The translations under genes were made by a program, and so were the position numbers. Under the pieces are notes generated by a model. That model did no database searches. It saw only the letters and a list, made by a program, of their open reading frames with translations, and was not told the DNA's origin. Source: Mycobacteriaceae bacterium (lineage in GTDB: Bacteria > Pseudomonadota > Gammaproteobacteria > Burkholderiales > Burkholderiaceae_D). Taken from it: 42,743 nucleotides of DNA. The stretch spans positions 1 to 42,743 of the forward strand of contig CAJCHO010000047.1 in NCBI GenBank assembly GCA_903970145.1. Reading direction: 5' to 3'. Shown here in pieces: positions 26,548-36,193 of the stretch (position 1 is its first letter; every line of letters starts with the position of its first letter).

Positions 26548-27261
26548 TCACTCGCTCGTCCCGGAACGCCACACCGGCGGGGATTTCGTTTCCCTGGCCA
26601 GAGCATCAAGCAGGGCCTCGTGGGCCGCCAACTCGTCGGCCTCGGCAACAAGCACCAGGAGATCCTTGCCAAAGACCGCCTGCGGCGCAGTGTCGCTACC
26701 GATAGCGGGCCCGCTGTCCATGTCGATGACCAGACTGTCCTGGCCGCGCGTCATGGCGAGGTACACCTCCGCAAGCAGTTCGGCGTCGAGCAGCGCGCCG
26801 TGCAAAGTGCGGTGGGCGTTGGATACCCCATAGCGTTCGCACAGCACATCCAGGGAATTGCGCTTGCCCGGATTGAGCTCCTTGGCAAGCGCGAGCGTAT
26901 CGACGACAGCGCGGCAAGCCTCGCCAAACCGCGCCAGATCAAGGCGCGTGAGTTCCGCATCAAGAAAAGCCACGTCGAAGGCGGCGTTATGGATGAGCAC
27001 TTCGGCGTCAGCGACAAACTCGAGGATTTCTGCGGCCACCTCGGCAAACTTCGGTTTGTCGGCCAGAAATTCCTTGGTCAGTCCGTGCACCGCGAGCGCG
27101 CCGGGCTCGCTGTCGCGCTCGGGATTGATGTAGCGATGCAGCGTGCGACCGGTGCGTCTGCGATTGACGAGCTCGATGCAGCCGATCTCGATGATGCGGT
27201 CTCCCGAACGCGGATTCAGGCCCGTAGTTTCGGTGTCCAGCACGATCTGGCGTACGATCAT
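26548..27261 (-). CDS. dnaQ: DNA polymerase III epsilon subunit (3'-5' proofreading exonuclease)
   Basis: 237 aa. Exo I VLDTETTGLNP, Exo II LIHNAAFDVAFLDAEL and Exo III YGVSNAHRTLHGALLDAELLAEVY are all intact. The C-terminal tail (about 180-237) is the region that binds the polymerase alpha subunit. ATG 27261 is chosen because the sequence starts MIVRQIVLDTETTG as in known epsilon chains and has GGGAAAGAG upstream; the longer open frame would overlap rnhA. It follows rnhA by 73 bp on the same strand. Confidence 0.95.
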   Translation of the reverse strand: MIVRQIVLDTETTGLNPRSGDRIIEIGCIELVNRRRTGRTLHRYINPERDSEPGALAVHGLTKEFLADKPKFAEVAAEILEFVADAEVLIHNAAFDVAFLDAELTRLDLARFGEACRAVVDTLALAKELNPGKRNSLDVLCERYGVSNAHRTLHGALLDAELLAEVYLAMTRGQDSLVIDMDSGPAIGSDTAPQAVFGKDLLVLVAEADELAAHEALLDALARETKSPPVWRSGTSE

Positions 27262-27334
27262 GGCAATCTCTTTCCCATCTCGTAGGTTTGAGCAGGCCCT
27301 TTCGGGCCCGCGGTGCGATGATCTTTCCGTAAGC

Positions 27335-27790
27335 TCATGGTTGCTCGCGCAAGGTCTCGACGCCGCGATTGGCGAGCGCATCGGCGCGCTCGTTTTCGCT
27401 GTGGCCGGCGTGACCCTTGACCCAACGCCAGTCGATCCGGTGCGGCTGAACGAGGGCATCGAGCTCGCGCCACAGGTCCGCGTTCTTGACGGGTTCCCTG
27501 GCTGCATTGACCCATCCGCGCTTTTTCCAGGCGTGGATCCACTCGGTAATTCCCTTCTGGACATAAACCGAGTCGGTGTAGATGGTCACCTGGCAGGGCT
27601 TTTTCAGGGCCTCGAGGGCGCGAATCACGGCTGTGAGTTCCATGCGATTGTTGGTTGTCTGCGCTGCGCCTCCGAAGAGCTCCTTCTCGTGCAGGCCCCC
27701 CGGTGCGGCAAAACGCAGCAGCGCACCCCAGCCCCCAGGGCCGGGATTGCCCTTGCAGGCACCGTCCGTATAGATTTCCACTTCGCTCAC
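27335..27790 (-). CDS. rnhA: Ribonuclease HI
   Basis: 151 aa. Catalytic residues are visible in [17 protein letters not shown] (first Asp), [13 protein letters not shown] (Glu), IYTDSVYV (Asp) and [17 protein letters not shown] (His and final Asp). It degrades the RNA strand of RNA-DNA hybrids. GTG start overlaps the methyltransferase stop (GTGA), so these two and probably dnaQ are one transcript. Confidence 0.97.
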   Translation of the reverse strand: MSEVEIYTDGACKGNPGPGGWGALLRFAAPGGLHEKELFGGAAQTTNNRMELTAVIRALEALKKPCQVTIYTDSVYVQKGITEWIHAWKKRGWVNAAREPVKNADLWRELDALVQPHRIDWRWVKGHAGHSENERADALANRGVETLREQP

Positions 27791-28623
27791 GACACATCCA
27801 TGGATTCAGCCTGGGTAAGGCGCTCACAGCCCACCGGCGCATCGGCACGGTTGGTAGTCGGTGCGAGCGCTGCGGATGCCGGTACGCGCTCCTTGCGCAA
27901 TGCGCCGATCAGGCGCATGCCAGGGGCGCGCTTGATGGCACGAACCATGTAGACCGATCCGCACACCGGCCACCAGCGATCGCCTGCCTTCTCCAAAAAG
28001 CCAAAGCGCGCGAGCCACTTCTCCGAGCGAAACGGTGGCCGATAGCAGCCAAAGCGTCCGCGCGTGATCTCGAAGCCCAGCAGCTTTAGCCAATCCTTGA
28101 GTCGGTGCAGACGCATGAACTGTCCGGCGCGCGGTAAAAAGGGTAGGTCGAGAGCGCGCCCGATCAACTGGCGCGCACCCCACAGGCTCGTCGGATTGAA
28201 CCCGGTGACAATCAACTGGCCTTCGGCAATCAGCACCCGCTCGACCTCGCGCAACACCTGGTGCGGGTCGTCGGCAAATTCAAGCACGTGAGGTAGCACA
28301 ATCAGGTCGATGCTCTGGGAGGCAAACGGCAATTCCTCGAAGTCGGTAATCACCAGCGCGCGTCTGCCGGGTGCCGATAAGGCATAGCTCGCCGCCCGGT
28401 CGTGTGCACCGGTATGGGCCTCTTCAACGCCAAAGGCGAAGGGCATGCGACTGCTGGAGAGGGCATCGAGTTCGAGCAGGCCGCACTGTGCGGCGTTAAA
28501 GCCGAATATGTCCGCCACGACCGCCTCGAACTGGGCCCGTTCCCAGTCCGTGACATAGCGCCCGGAGGGCGTCTGTAGCCAACTGGTGAGCGCTATAATC
28601 GAATCGTCGTGTTCCTTGGTCAC
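27787..28623 (-). CDS. Class I SAM-dependent methyltransferase-like protein
   Basis: 278 aa. Motifs of the second half of a Rossmann methyltransferase are clear: [46 protein letters not shown]. The usual glycine-rich SAM motif I is not: [12 protein letters not shown] stands where LELGCGxG is expected. The C terminus is basic and low-complexity. GTG 28623 chosen because the open frame further up runs through gloB on the other strand. The block methyltransferase-rnhA-dnaQ beside gloB and mltD is common in gammaproteobacteria. Substrate unknown. Confidence 0.82.
   Translation of the reverse strand: MTKEHDDSIIALTSWLQTPSGRYVTDWERAQFEAVVADIFGFNAAQCGLLELDALSSSRMPFAFGVEEAHTGAHDRAASYALSAPGRRALVITDFEELPFASQSIDLIVLPHVLEFADDPHQVLREVERVLIAEGQLIVTGFNPTSLWGARQLIGRALDLPFLPRAGQFMRLHRLKDWLKLLGFEITRGRFGCYRPPFRSEKWLARFGFLEKAGDRWWPVCGSVYMVRAIKRAPGMRLIGALRKERVPASAALAPTTNRADAPVGCERLTQAESMDVS
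28594..28599 (+). promoter_or_regulatory. Candidate -10 element for gloB
   Basis: TATAAT on the plus strand, 39 bp before the gloB ATG and inside the first codons of the divergent methyltransferase gene. No good -35 is visible. Confidence 0.35.
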
Positions 28624-28638
28624 CGCTGACCGTCTCCC

Positions 28639-29439
28639 ATGTCCGGCACTGCACGCGAGCCACTCGCAATCCTTCCGGTTCCGGCCTTCCAGGACAACTA
28701 TATCTGGCTGGTCAGGCGCGGTCGCCTGGTAGTCGTTGTCGATCCTGGGGACGCAACACCGGTCATCGAGGCTCTGGCGCGCTTGCGTTTGCAATTGGTC
28801 GCTATTGTACTCACCCATCACCACGCCGATCACATGGGCGGGGTTGCCGAGCTGGCTGCCCAGTGGCGCAATCTGCCGGTCTACGGACCGGCCCGCGAGC
28901 AGATTCGCGGCGTCACCATTCCCCTCACCGGAGGCGAGCGCTTCACGATTGCCCAGCTCGGACTGGACTTTTCGGTCATCGATGTACCTGGCCACACCAG
29001 CGGCCACATCGCCTACTACAGCGACGGTGCGGATGGCCGGCACCTGTTTTGCGGCGATACGATGTTTGCCTGCGGCTGTGGGCGCCTCTTCGAGGGAAGC
29101 GCCGAACAGATGCAGGCCTCGCTGGCCAGCCTCGTCGCCCTGCCACCAGACACCCGGGTCTATTGCGCTCACGAATACACGCTCGCCAACATTCGCTTCG
29201 CACAGGCAGTCGATCCAGCCAACGCCGCGCTAGAAGCGCGGGCTGTCGCTGCACGCCAGACGCGGGCAGATGGCCTGCCTACCCTGCCATCGAGCATTGA
29301 ACTCGAACTCTCAACCAATCCATTCGTGCGCTGGAACGACGCCGCGGTGCGCGCCGCGGCCGAAGCGCACGCGCCGGGCGCGTCTGCCAATCCGGTAGCA
29401 ACCTTTGCTGCGCTGCGTTCGTGGAAGGATGGTTTTTGA
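28639..29439 (+). CDS. gloB: Hydroxyacylglutathione hydrolase (glyoxalase II)
   Basis: 266 aa. Two-metal centre motif THHHADHMGG near residue 55, VPGHTSGHIAYY, FCGDTMFACGCGRLFEG and YCAHEYTLANIRFA all agree with glyoxalase II, which hydrolyses S-lactoylglutathione to lactate and glutathione. The C-terminal helical domain with NPFVRW and WKDGF is complete. The ATG is only 15 bp from the divergent methyltransferase start. Confidence 0.95.
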   Translation: MSGTAREPLAILPVPAFQDNYIWLVRRGRLVVVVDPGDATPVIEALARLRLQLVAIVLTHHHADHMGGVAELAAQWRNLPVYGPAREQIRGVTIPLTGGERFTIAQLGLDFSVIDVPGHTSGHIAYYSDGADGRHLFCGDTMFACGCGRLFEGSAEQMQASLASLVALPPDTRVYCAHEYTLANIRFAQAVDPANAALEARAVAARQTRADGLPTLPSSIELELSTNPFVRWNDAAVRAAAEAHAPGASANPVATFAALRSWKDGF

Positions 29440-29518
29440 GTGTCTCATGCCAGCACTGCCTTGACGCCCGCAGTGGCGCTTCGTAACATCAGCCGATTGC
29501 GGCGAGTAAGGGAGTGCG

Positions 29519-31006
29519 ATGGTCTTTGCTAAACGGTCGGTGGTGGCGTGCCTGTGGGTATTTCTGGCCGCCTGCGCAAACACCAGTGCCCCGCCGGTGC
29601 GCGCACCCGCCCCCGTCACCAGCGCCAATCCAGCCAGCACCCCTGCCAAATCCCCAGCGATCACCGCCGCGTCCAGCGTCGCACTGACGGCGCCGCCGCT
29701 GCCCAACGAATTTCTGACGACCGTTATCGTGCTCGATGCGGCGCCGCCCATGAGTGTCGATCTGACCATCCCGGTTGACGACATCTGGGGTCGGATCCGT
29801 AACGGCTTTGCGATACCCAATATGGAATCACCGCTGGTTGTCGACCAGCAGGCCTGGTACCTGTCCCACCCCGATTTTCTGCAGCGCGCCTTCGATCGAT
29901 CGAGCCTCTACCTCTACCACGTCGTCGCGGAGCTGGAAAAGCGCCACATGCCGACTGAACTCGCGCTGCTGCCCTTTGTCGAGAGCGCCTACAACCCGAT
30001 GGCCTATTCGCGGGCGCGCGCCTCGGGCATGTGGCAGTTCGTTCCCGCCACCGGCAAGAATTACAATCTGCGTCAGGATTGGTGGCACGACGAACGTCGC
30101 GACGTAGTGGCCTCAACTGACGCGGCACTGACTTACCTGCAGGTGATCTACGAGATGCATGGCGAGTGGACCCTGGCACTGGCATCGTACAACTGGGGAG
30201 AAGGCGCGGTGCGTCGCGCCATCGAAAAGAACCAGGCCCTGCACAAGCCGACAGACTACCTGTCGCTGAACATGCCCGATGAGACGCGCAATTACTACCC
30301 CAAGCTGCAGGCGCTAAAGAACATCATCGCCAATCCCGCGGCCTTTGGCATCACCCTGCCCCACATCGACAATCAGCCCTACTTCGCGCAGGTCGTGGCG
30401 CAGCGCGACATGGACGTCATCGCCGCAGCGCGCTTTGCCGACATGCCGATCGAGGATTTCAAGGCACTCAATCCCTCGTTCAACCGTCCGGTCATCTCCG
30501 GCGCGCAAGGCTCGGTGCTGCTGGTGCCGACCGACCGCGTCAATCGCTTTGAGGAAAACCTGCGCAACAATTCGCAGCCACTCGTCACATGGGAGTCGTA
30601 CCGCGTCAAGCGCGGCGAGCGCATCAACCAGGTTGCCGCGCACTTTGGCATGTCGATCGCGAGTCTGTGCGATGCCAACGGCCTGAGTTCGCGTGACCGG
30701 CTAAAGCCAGGGCAGGCGCTCCTCGTGCAGCGAGCCGGCGGCGGGCACGCATCCGCCATGACACAGGCTGCCACTTCGATTCCTGCCAACAAGGTGATTC
30801 CGGCCGCCTATGTGACCCCGGTCGCGGTCCATGCACATGCGAACCCAGGCGGGTCCGCCGGCGCCTACGTGGTACGCAATGGAGACACGCTCTGGACTGT
30901 CGCCGAGCACTTTGGCACGAGCGTCGAGGCACTCCGCAAGGCCAACCACCTCAAGGGGAACAACCTCTCGATTGGTCAGCACCTCGTGGTTGGCGCCCAT
31001 CCATAG
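29519..31006 (+). CDS. mltD: Membrane-bound lytic murein transglycosylase D
   Basis: 495 aa lipoprotein. A lipobox FLAACAN near residue 17-20 predicts lipidation. A Pro/Ala linker follows. The SLT domain has the catalytic Glu in LLPFVESAYNPMAYSRARASGMWQF and continues with ASYNWGEGAVRRAI. Two C-terminal LysM repeats bind peptidoglycan: one near 365-405 (YRVKRGERINQVAAHFGMS) and one near 450-493 (YVVRNGDTLWTVAEHFGTS). GTAAGGGAG precedes the ATG. It is 79 bp after gloB and may share its transcript. Confidence 0.95.
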   Translation: MVFAKRSVVACLWVFLAACANTSAPPVRAPAPVTSANPASTPAKSPAITAASSVALTAPPLPNEFLTTVIVLDAAPPMSVDLTIPVDDIWGRIRNGFAIPNMESPLVVDQQAWYLSHPDFLQRAFDRSSLYLYHVVAELEKRHMPTELALLPFVESAYNPMAYSRARASGMWQFVPATGKNYNLRQDWWHDERRDVVASTDAALTYLQVIYEMHGEWTLALASYNWGEGAVRRAIEKNQALHKPTDYLSLNMPDETRNYYPKLQALKNIIANPAAFGITLPHIDNQPYFAQVVAQRDMDVIAAARFADMPIEDFKALNPSFNRPVISGAQGSVLLVPTDRVNRFEENLRNNSQPLVTWESYRVKRGERINQVAAHFGMSIASLCDANGLSSRDRLKPGQALLVQRAGGGHASAMTQAATSIPANKVIPAAYVTPVAVHAHANPGGSAGAYVVRNGDTLWTVAEHFGTSVEALRKANHLKGNNLSIGQHLVVGAHP

Positions 31007-31010
31007 CCCG

Positions 31011-31024
31011 CCGCGCCGGCGCGG
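31011..31024. terminator. GC palindrome between convergent mltD and M61 genes
   Basis: CCGCGCCGGCGCGG is a perfect palindrome in the 24-bp gap between two convergent stops. It could form a short hairpin in both transcripts, but there is no T-run on either side. A terminator role is only a guess. Confidence 0.25.
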
Positions 31025-31030
31025 TCCGGA

Positions 31031-32935
31031 TCAGGGCCGCGCAGCGAAAATAGCGCTCAAGCTGTCGCTCGTACCGCCCTTCCTGACCAGGTGGGGGTAG
31101 CGCAGCCCGTCGTGGTAATCGAGGACCAGCACCCGATAAGCATCGCCATCGCGCACGATCAGCTGGATCGGCTCTGTGCTCGCCTTGGCCGCTACCACCG
31201 CATCACGCAACTGATGACTGTCATAGGCATGGCCGTTGATTGCGACTAGCTGCATCTGCGGCGCAATGCCGGCGCGAAACGCCGGGCTATCCCAGCGCAC
31301 CTCGTCGAGCTTGCCCTCCTTGCCGACGTACAGACCAAGCGAGTAGTAGAAATCGGCACCTTCGAGTTCGGATTCGATCTGCTTGGTCGCCAAACTCGGT
31401 ACATCCGTGTAAACAAGCTCCCATCCACCACGTGCAATGCCATCCAGCGGGGCCTGCGCGGCGTGCGTGTCCAGACGCTCGCGCAGGTAGCCCGCCCAGT
31501 CATAAGGCTCAATCGCGTTGAGCGCGGCAACGATATCCTCGAAGCGATAGGTCAAAACGACGCGACTGCCATCATTGACGCCAAAAAAAGCCCGGGCAAA
31601 GTCATCGAGCGAGCGGCTACCATGGGACATCTCGCGAATGCGCGTATCGACGTCCAGCCAGAACAGCTGTGACTCGACGTAATAGTCCGCACCACGCTGC
31701 CAGCTCGGCCAGGAGCCAGCCTCGTGATTGCCAAGAATTTCTTCATTGGTTGTGTCCTGCAGGTTGCGCCAGGTGCGGCCGCTGCGCACCTCGAAGGCCG
31801 CCGCATTCTCAGCGAATATGTCGCGCATCTGCTCGGCACTCACAAGGCCGCTGCGCACCGCAAGTACCTTGCCCCAGTACTCGGTCTGGCCTTCGTACAT
31901 CCAGAGCAGGGAATCCTGCATCGGCACGTTGTAATTGGGCGTATAGAGATCCGCGGGGCGCCGGAACTTGCCGTTCCATGAATGCGTGAACTCGTGGGCC
32001 AGCAAATCGCGCTGGCCCCAAGTGTCGTCCCATTCGGTGAAATAGTTCCGGCGCACGCCGTTTTCGCTCGACTGATGATGCTCAAGTCCCTCGCCACCGA
32101 TCTGTTCTGACAGGGACAGGAGGAAATCGTAGTGGTCGTAATGATGGGAGCCGTACAGGCGGTAGGCCTGCTGCACCAGCGCGCGATGGGCCGCGATCTG
32201 TTCGGGCTTGGCTTCGAGGTCAGTAGGCCGATCGGCGACGATATCGAGCCAGACGTGGGCTGCACCCGAGGTATCGAGGTCGACGCGCTTGAAGTACTTG
32301 CCGGCCAGTACCGGAGAATCGACGAGTTCCTCAAGGCTGACCGGCTTGAAACGCGTGACGTTGGCGCTTTGCGCGGCCGGCTCCAGGGCGGTCCCGAAGG
32401 CACAGCCAGCCGGAATCGTCAGCGACGGTGCGACCACGATGCCCTTGGCGGCGTAGCCAGCGGGATATAGCACGACATTGCCCCAACCCAGAGTCATGAT
32501 CTCCTGCGACATCACCACGCGCTGGCCGCCGTTGTGACCGGCCGAAGGCGAGAGGAACTGAAAGTCCGCCTCGATCTGCGTCACCCCGGGAGGCACGTCG
32601 ATGTGGAACGCCGCCATCTCGACGGTGTCGCGCTTCCATTCGATGGGCTTGCCGGCAGACGACAAGTGCAGCCCGGCCAGGCGTTGCACCGCCGAATACG
32701 ACTTGCTATGGGTGCCTGGAATCCATTCCGGAAACAGCAGGACCTGATTGCCGGGTTTGACCGGAATCGACTCATGGACCCAGAACACGTGGTGGGCGAG
32801 ATCGGTCGCGTCGACATTGAGCTCAATGACGCCGGGATAGGGCGTGTCTTCGGGTTTTGGCAGGGGCTGTGCGGCAAGCGAAGCGCTGACGGTGGCAAGG
32901 GCGAGGGTGAGGCAAACCTGCAGTCGGGAATTCAT
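31031..32935 (-). CDS. M61-family (glycyl) aminopeptidase
   Basis: 634 aa. A signal peptide (LTLALATVSASLAAQP) predicts export. The zinc motif HEFTHSWNGKFRRP lies near residue 305, with the third ligand Glu expected in the following MYEGQTEYWGK. The N-terminal beta domain and a C-terminal PDZ-like segment (about 545-620, LGLYVGKEGKLDEVRWDSPAFRAGIAPQMQLVAINGH) complete the family layout. M61 enzymes prefer N-terminal Gly or Ala. Its placement beside a TonB receptor and a peptide importer suggests extracytoplasmic peptide processing. It is downstream of the receptor gene but separated by a terminator. Confidence 0.92.
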   Translation of the reverse strand: MNSRLQVCLTLALATVSASLAAQPLPKPEDTPYPGVIELNVDATDLAHHVFWVHESIPVKPGNQVLLFPEWIPGTHSKSYSAVQRLAGLHLSSAGKPIEWKRDTVEMAAFHIDVPPGVTQIEADFQFLSPSAGHNGGQRVVMSQEIMTLGWGNVVLYPAGYAAKGIVVAPSLTIPAGCAFGTALEPAAQSANVTRFKPVSLEELVDSPVLAGKYFKRVDLDTSGAAHVWLDIVADRPTDLEAKPEQIAAHRALVQQAYRLYGSHHYDHYDFLLSLSEQIGGEGLEHHQSSENGVRRNYFTEWDDTWGQRDLLAHEFTHSWNGKFRRPADLYTPNYNVPMQDSLLWMYEGQTEYWGKVLAVRSGLVSAEQMRDIFAENAAAFEVRSGRTWRNLQDTTNEEILGNHEAGSWPSWQRGADYYVESQLFWLDVDTRIREMSHGSRSLDDFARAFFGVNDGSRVVLTYRFEDIVAALNAIEPYDWAGYLRERLDTHAAQAPLDGIARGGWELVYTDVPSLATKQIESELEGADFYYSLGLYVGKEGKLDEVRWDSPAFRAGIAPQMQLVAINGHAYDSHQLRDAVVAAKASTEPIQLIVRDGDAYRVLVLDYHDGLRYPHLVRKGGTSDSLSAIFAARP

Positions 32936-33264
32936 GGTGGATCGTCAGCTTCTAAGAGTGATGAGCAAATTCTGGGGTCGTTAATCAATGGCGCCTGAAC
33001 GCGTGCGGTCCGGAGGTCCTGTGTGTGCCGACTGGTTTGCTCTCCATGCGGCGCCCACTTGTGAATGGGATCTGTGCAGGATTCCTGCGCGGCCGATTCT
33101 ACACGACCAGAGGAGGGGCTCGGCGCAGGCCAGATACGGGAGAGCTCGTTGCGGCGTCCCAAAAAAAATGCCGCGGGACGAAGCCCGCGGCATTCTTGAC
33201 TACTTTTCCTGCTAGGCCGACCGAACCCTGGCTAGCATTCGGTCTGGCCTACCCCGACGCTCGA
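32936..33264. other. Intergenic region between M61 gene and TonB receptor gene
   Basis: About 330 bp. It holds the intrinsic terminator of the receptor gene (33161-33193) and presumably the M61 promoter, for which I found no convincing -35/-10 pair. The open frames crossing it read as non-coding, low-similarity sequence and I do not call a gene here. Confidence 0.6.
33161..33193 (-). terminator. Rho-independent terminator of the TonB receptor gene
   Basis: Reading the minus strand, ATGCCGCGGG and CCCGCGGCAT form a perfect 10-bp stem (33168-33177 with 33184-33193) around a 6-nt loop, followed directly by a run of eight T. It lies about 70 bp after the receptor stop. Confidence 0.93.
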
Positions 33265-36090
33265 TTAGAACGTGTAGGTCGCGCCGACGTCAACAAAGCG
33301 GCCAACAGCACCGGCCTCATGGAACGACGGGTTGAACGGAAGTTGACCGCCACCGTAGGTGTTGAAGTCAACCGGGGGTTGCTTGTTGAACAGGTTGGTG
33401 ATCGAGCCGAACAGCGTCCAGTGCTTGTCGAACTGGTAGTGGGCCGACACATCTGCCGTGGTGAACGAATCAACCTTGCAATACTGGCTCGGGGGCGGGC
33501 CGAACGGGAAATTGCCAACCGCAGACGCCCCTGCCGCGCAGTCATCCAGACCATAGGACGGATCCGTCAGGTTGAACGAGCTGATGTAGTTGACTGCAAA
33601 CCGGACATCAACCGGACCACGCGCCCAATCCACGCTGGTCTGAATCTTGTCGCGCGGATTACCAGTATCGCCACCGATCACGAAGGGTCCGTGAGTGCCG
33701 GCCAGCTGGTAATTCACCCCGTCAAGCTTCAGGATGTAGCCCATCGTGTGGCTCCAGTCGAAGGCGAATTTGAACGTGCCGACGTCACCCAGCGGGAGTC
33801 GGTAGGCACTGGTCAATTCCCAACCGGTCGTCGACACAGAGTTCGCGTTGACGTAGCTAGCCGGGTAGTACAAGGGCGTTGGGACGGTACAGTTATACGT
33901 GCCACCAGCACCGTTCGAGCACAGCTCCGAAATCGGTGCGCTCAGCACCGGGTTCGGGGAGATAGGTCCGGTAACGATCTGGTCCTTGATCTCGGTGGAG
34001 TAAAGATCGAAGGTTGAGGACCAGTTCTTGATCGGCTGGAAAATCATGCCGAGCGTGCCAGACAGCGAGTGCTCAGGTTGCAGGTCCGGGTTGGACGATT
34101 GCAGCGTAACCGGCGAGTAATTACAGAACGCGATTACCGCACCCTTCGCAGCCGCATTTCCGCCAGGGCACAGTACCGGATCAAATGTGGTCAGGGCCAG
34201 ATAGGATTCACCGGACTGGCCATTTTCTGCCGCGTTCGGAGCGCGGAATCCCGAGCCGAACGAACCGCGGAAGCTGATGGCGTCAATTGGCGTGAACTTG
34301 AAGCCAAGCTTGCCGGTCCATGCTGCCAGGCCATTGTCGAAATAGTCATAGCGCACAGAGCCATCGAGCTCGAGGGACTTCAGCACCGGTGCCACCAACT
34401 CGGCGAATGCTGCGGTGTTCTGCTGCGAACCCGAAACGTAGGCGTTGTTGCCGCTGACGATACCATTGGCGATCAAGTTCGGTGCCGGCGAGTGCATGGT
34501 CCGGTCGACGTAGGAAATACCGGTCGACAGGCCCATCGCGCCACCTGCCAGCTGCATCAGGTCGCGGCTGGCGTGCAATTCGGCGAAGTCCAGGTAAGAA
34601 ACGTCCTCGGCGTATGTATCCGGGAAGATGTTGTTAAGCAGCTTCTGGCTATTCCCGCCGGTGATGCTAAAGAATCCTGGCGTGCCGGGCGTTGCGTTGA
34701 TAGCGGTATTGAACGCCGGGATGTCCATCGTACCGAGGACCGATTGCATGGTCTGGACCTGGGTGTGCCCGATGTTGGCATCGATATCCCACGCGCCGAG
34801 CGTGCCCGACAGATCCGCGACAAAGCGCTGCGAAGTCGAGTCATACTCGGTATGGGGGTCCGGTGCGCCAGGGATCGTGCCGTTCAGGAACGCTGCTTGA
34901 TGCAGACCGTTGCCCGGATAGTTAGCCGGCAGGAGAATCTCCGAGATCGGCGTGCCAACTACGAATGGAAGGACACCCGAGGCGACCCCTACGTTGCCGC
35001 CGAATCCCGTCGGGAAGGTAAACAGGCCACCGGCAGGATACTGCTCGCCCTGGCTGTCGAACACGGATGCCTGGATATTCAACTTCCAGCCATTCTCGAG
35101 GGCCTTGGTGAAGCTACCGAGAATGTTGGTATTCTGGGTGCGCGGCTCTAGTTCGGCATACGGGTTCTGATAGGCGCAACCACCGGCCTGCTGCAGGTTG
35201 TAATTACACTTGCCCGGATAGAAGTACGAGGTAGCGGCGGAATACGTCGAACCCGGAATAGTCAGATAGGGCTGGTTGTAAGTCGGCGGCTGCGGATTGA
35301 ACGGATTGACTACGCCAGGGGTCTTATTCAGACCACCGAGGCCGGTGTAATTCAGCGACTGCCACAGCCCATCACCGGCACGATCACCGTAATAGATCGG
35401 GTCCTGATGGCGATACTCGACGTTCAAGTAGGCGTTGTAACCGTCGACGTCGAGGTCACCCCAGCCGTGCGAAATGCTCGCATGGGTGGTCTTGCCAGCA
35501 CCTTCGGTCGGAGCGCCGTATTCGGCGGTAATCGTATCGCCGACGAAGCTGTGCTTCAGGATGATGTTCACCACGCCTGCGATCGCGTCGGAACCGTAAA
35601 CTGCGGACGCGCCATCCTTCAGGATTTCGATGCGCTCAACCGCGTCAAACGGGATGTTCGAAACGTCGACAAACTGGCGTTGGCCGTCATCGGACAGCGG
35701 ATACGGTGCCATGCGGTGGCCGTCGATCAAGACGAGCGTGTAAGCCGTGGTCAAACCACGCAGCGAGATGCCACTGGCGCCACCCGCGAAGGCCTGCGAG
35801 AAGCCCTGATTCAGGGTCCCCTGTCCATTCGCAGTAATCCCTTGGAGCACCTGGGCTACCGAGGTGTAACCCGACTTCTTCAGATCCTCAGAACTAATCA
35901 CCTGAACCGGGCTGGGCGTCTCGGAATCGACACGACGAATATTCGTTCCAGTGACGATAACCTTTTCCTGAGTAGTGGACTGGTCATCATCGGCTGCAAA
36001 GGCTAGGCCTGGTAAGACCAGCGCTACGGCTAGCAGCGCTGGGATCGGCGCGAGCTTGAAGCCCGGCCGTGCCTTGGGTTGGGACGCCAT
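33265..36090 (-). CDS. TonB-dependent outer-membrane receptor
   Basis: 941 aa. Signal peptide to about residue 33 (GLAFAAD), then a TonB-box-like EKVIVTGTNIRR and the plug domain (TPSPVQVISSEDLKKSGYTSVAQVL; DGASAVYGSDAIAGVVNIILK). A long 22-strand barrel with the classic C-terminal NLFNKQPP and ending in Phe follows. I use ATG 36090: AGGAG lies 8 nt upstream, while the ATG at 36096 is only 2 nt from it. The gene has its own terminator and a likely promoter at 36194-36222. Receptors of this type take up peptides, glycans or other large nutrients. Here the flanking peptide importer and M61 peptidase favour peptides, by inference. Confidence 0.95.
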   Translation of the reverse strand: MASQPKARPGFKLAPIPALLAVALVLPGLAFAADDDQSTTQEKVIVTGTNIRRVDSETPSPVQVISSEDLKKSGYTSVAQVLQGITANGQGTLNQGFSQAFAGGASGISLRGLTTAYTLVLIDGHRMAPYPLSDDGQRQFVDVSNIPFDAVERIEILKDGASAVYGSDAIAGVVNIILKHSFVGDTITAEYGAPTEGAGKTTHASISHGWGDLDVDGYNAYLNVEYRHQDPIYYGDRAGDGLWQSLNYTGLGGLNKTPGVVNPFNPQPPTYNQPYLTIPGSTYSAATSYFYPGKCNYNLQQAGGCAYQNPYAELEPRTQNTNILGSFTKALENGWKLNIQASVFDSQGEQYPAGGLFTFPTGFGGNVGVASGVLPFVVGTPISEILLPANYPGNGLHQAAFLNGTIPGAPDPHTEYDSTSQRFVADLSGTLGAWDIDANIGHTQVQTMQSVLGTMDIPAFNTAINATPGTPGFFSITGGNSQKLLNNIFPDTYAEDVSYLDFAELHASRDLMQLAGGAMGLSTGISYVDRTMHSPAPNLIANGIVSGNNAYVSGSQQNTAAFAELVAPVLKSLELDGSVRYDYFDNGLAAWTGKLGFKFTPIDAISFRGSFGSGFRAPNAAENGQSGESYLALTTFDPVLCPGGNAAAKGAVIAFCNYSPVTLQSSNPDLQPEHSLSGTLGMIFQPIKNWSSTFDLYSTEIKDQIVTGPISPNPVLSAPISELCSNGAGGTYNCTVPTPLYYPASYVNANSVSTTGWELTSAYRLPLGDVGTFKFAFDWSHTMGYILKLDGVNYQLAGTHGPFVIGGDTGNPRDKIQTSVDWARGPVDVRFAVNYISSFNLTDPSYGLDDCAAGASAVGNFPFGPPPSQYCKVDSFTTADVSAHYQFDKHWTLFGSITNLFNKQPPVDFNTYGGGQLPFNPSFHEAGAVGRFVDVGATYTF

Positions 36091-36193
36091 TAACATTTCT
36101 CCTAGGACAAAAGATTAGGGGTGGTCACAAGACGGCCGGGTAGCATCTAGGACTCTGCCTTAACCCGACGCGCAAAGCGCCCACTGAGCGGCC

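Noticed and set aside
27262-27564. N-terminal extension of dnaQ
   Set aside because: It would overlap rnhA in another frame; the native start is MIVRQIV with a good upstream ribosome site.
28624-29172. N-terminal extension of the methyltransferase frame
   Set aside because: It runs antisense through gloB and has no family similarity.
33025-35151. Plus-strand frames of 330 and 360 codons opposite the TonB receptor
   Set aside because: Antisense to an intact receptor with plug and barrel motifs; the first also crosses the receptor's terminator.
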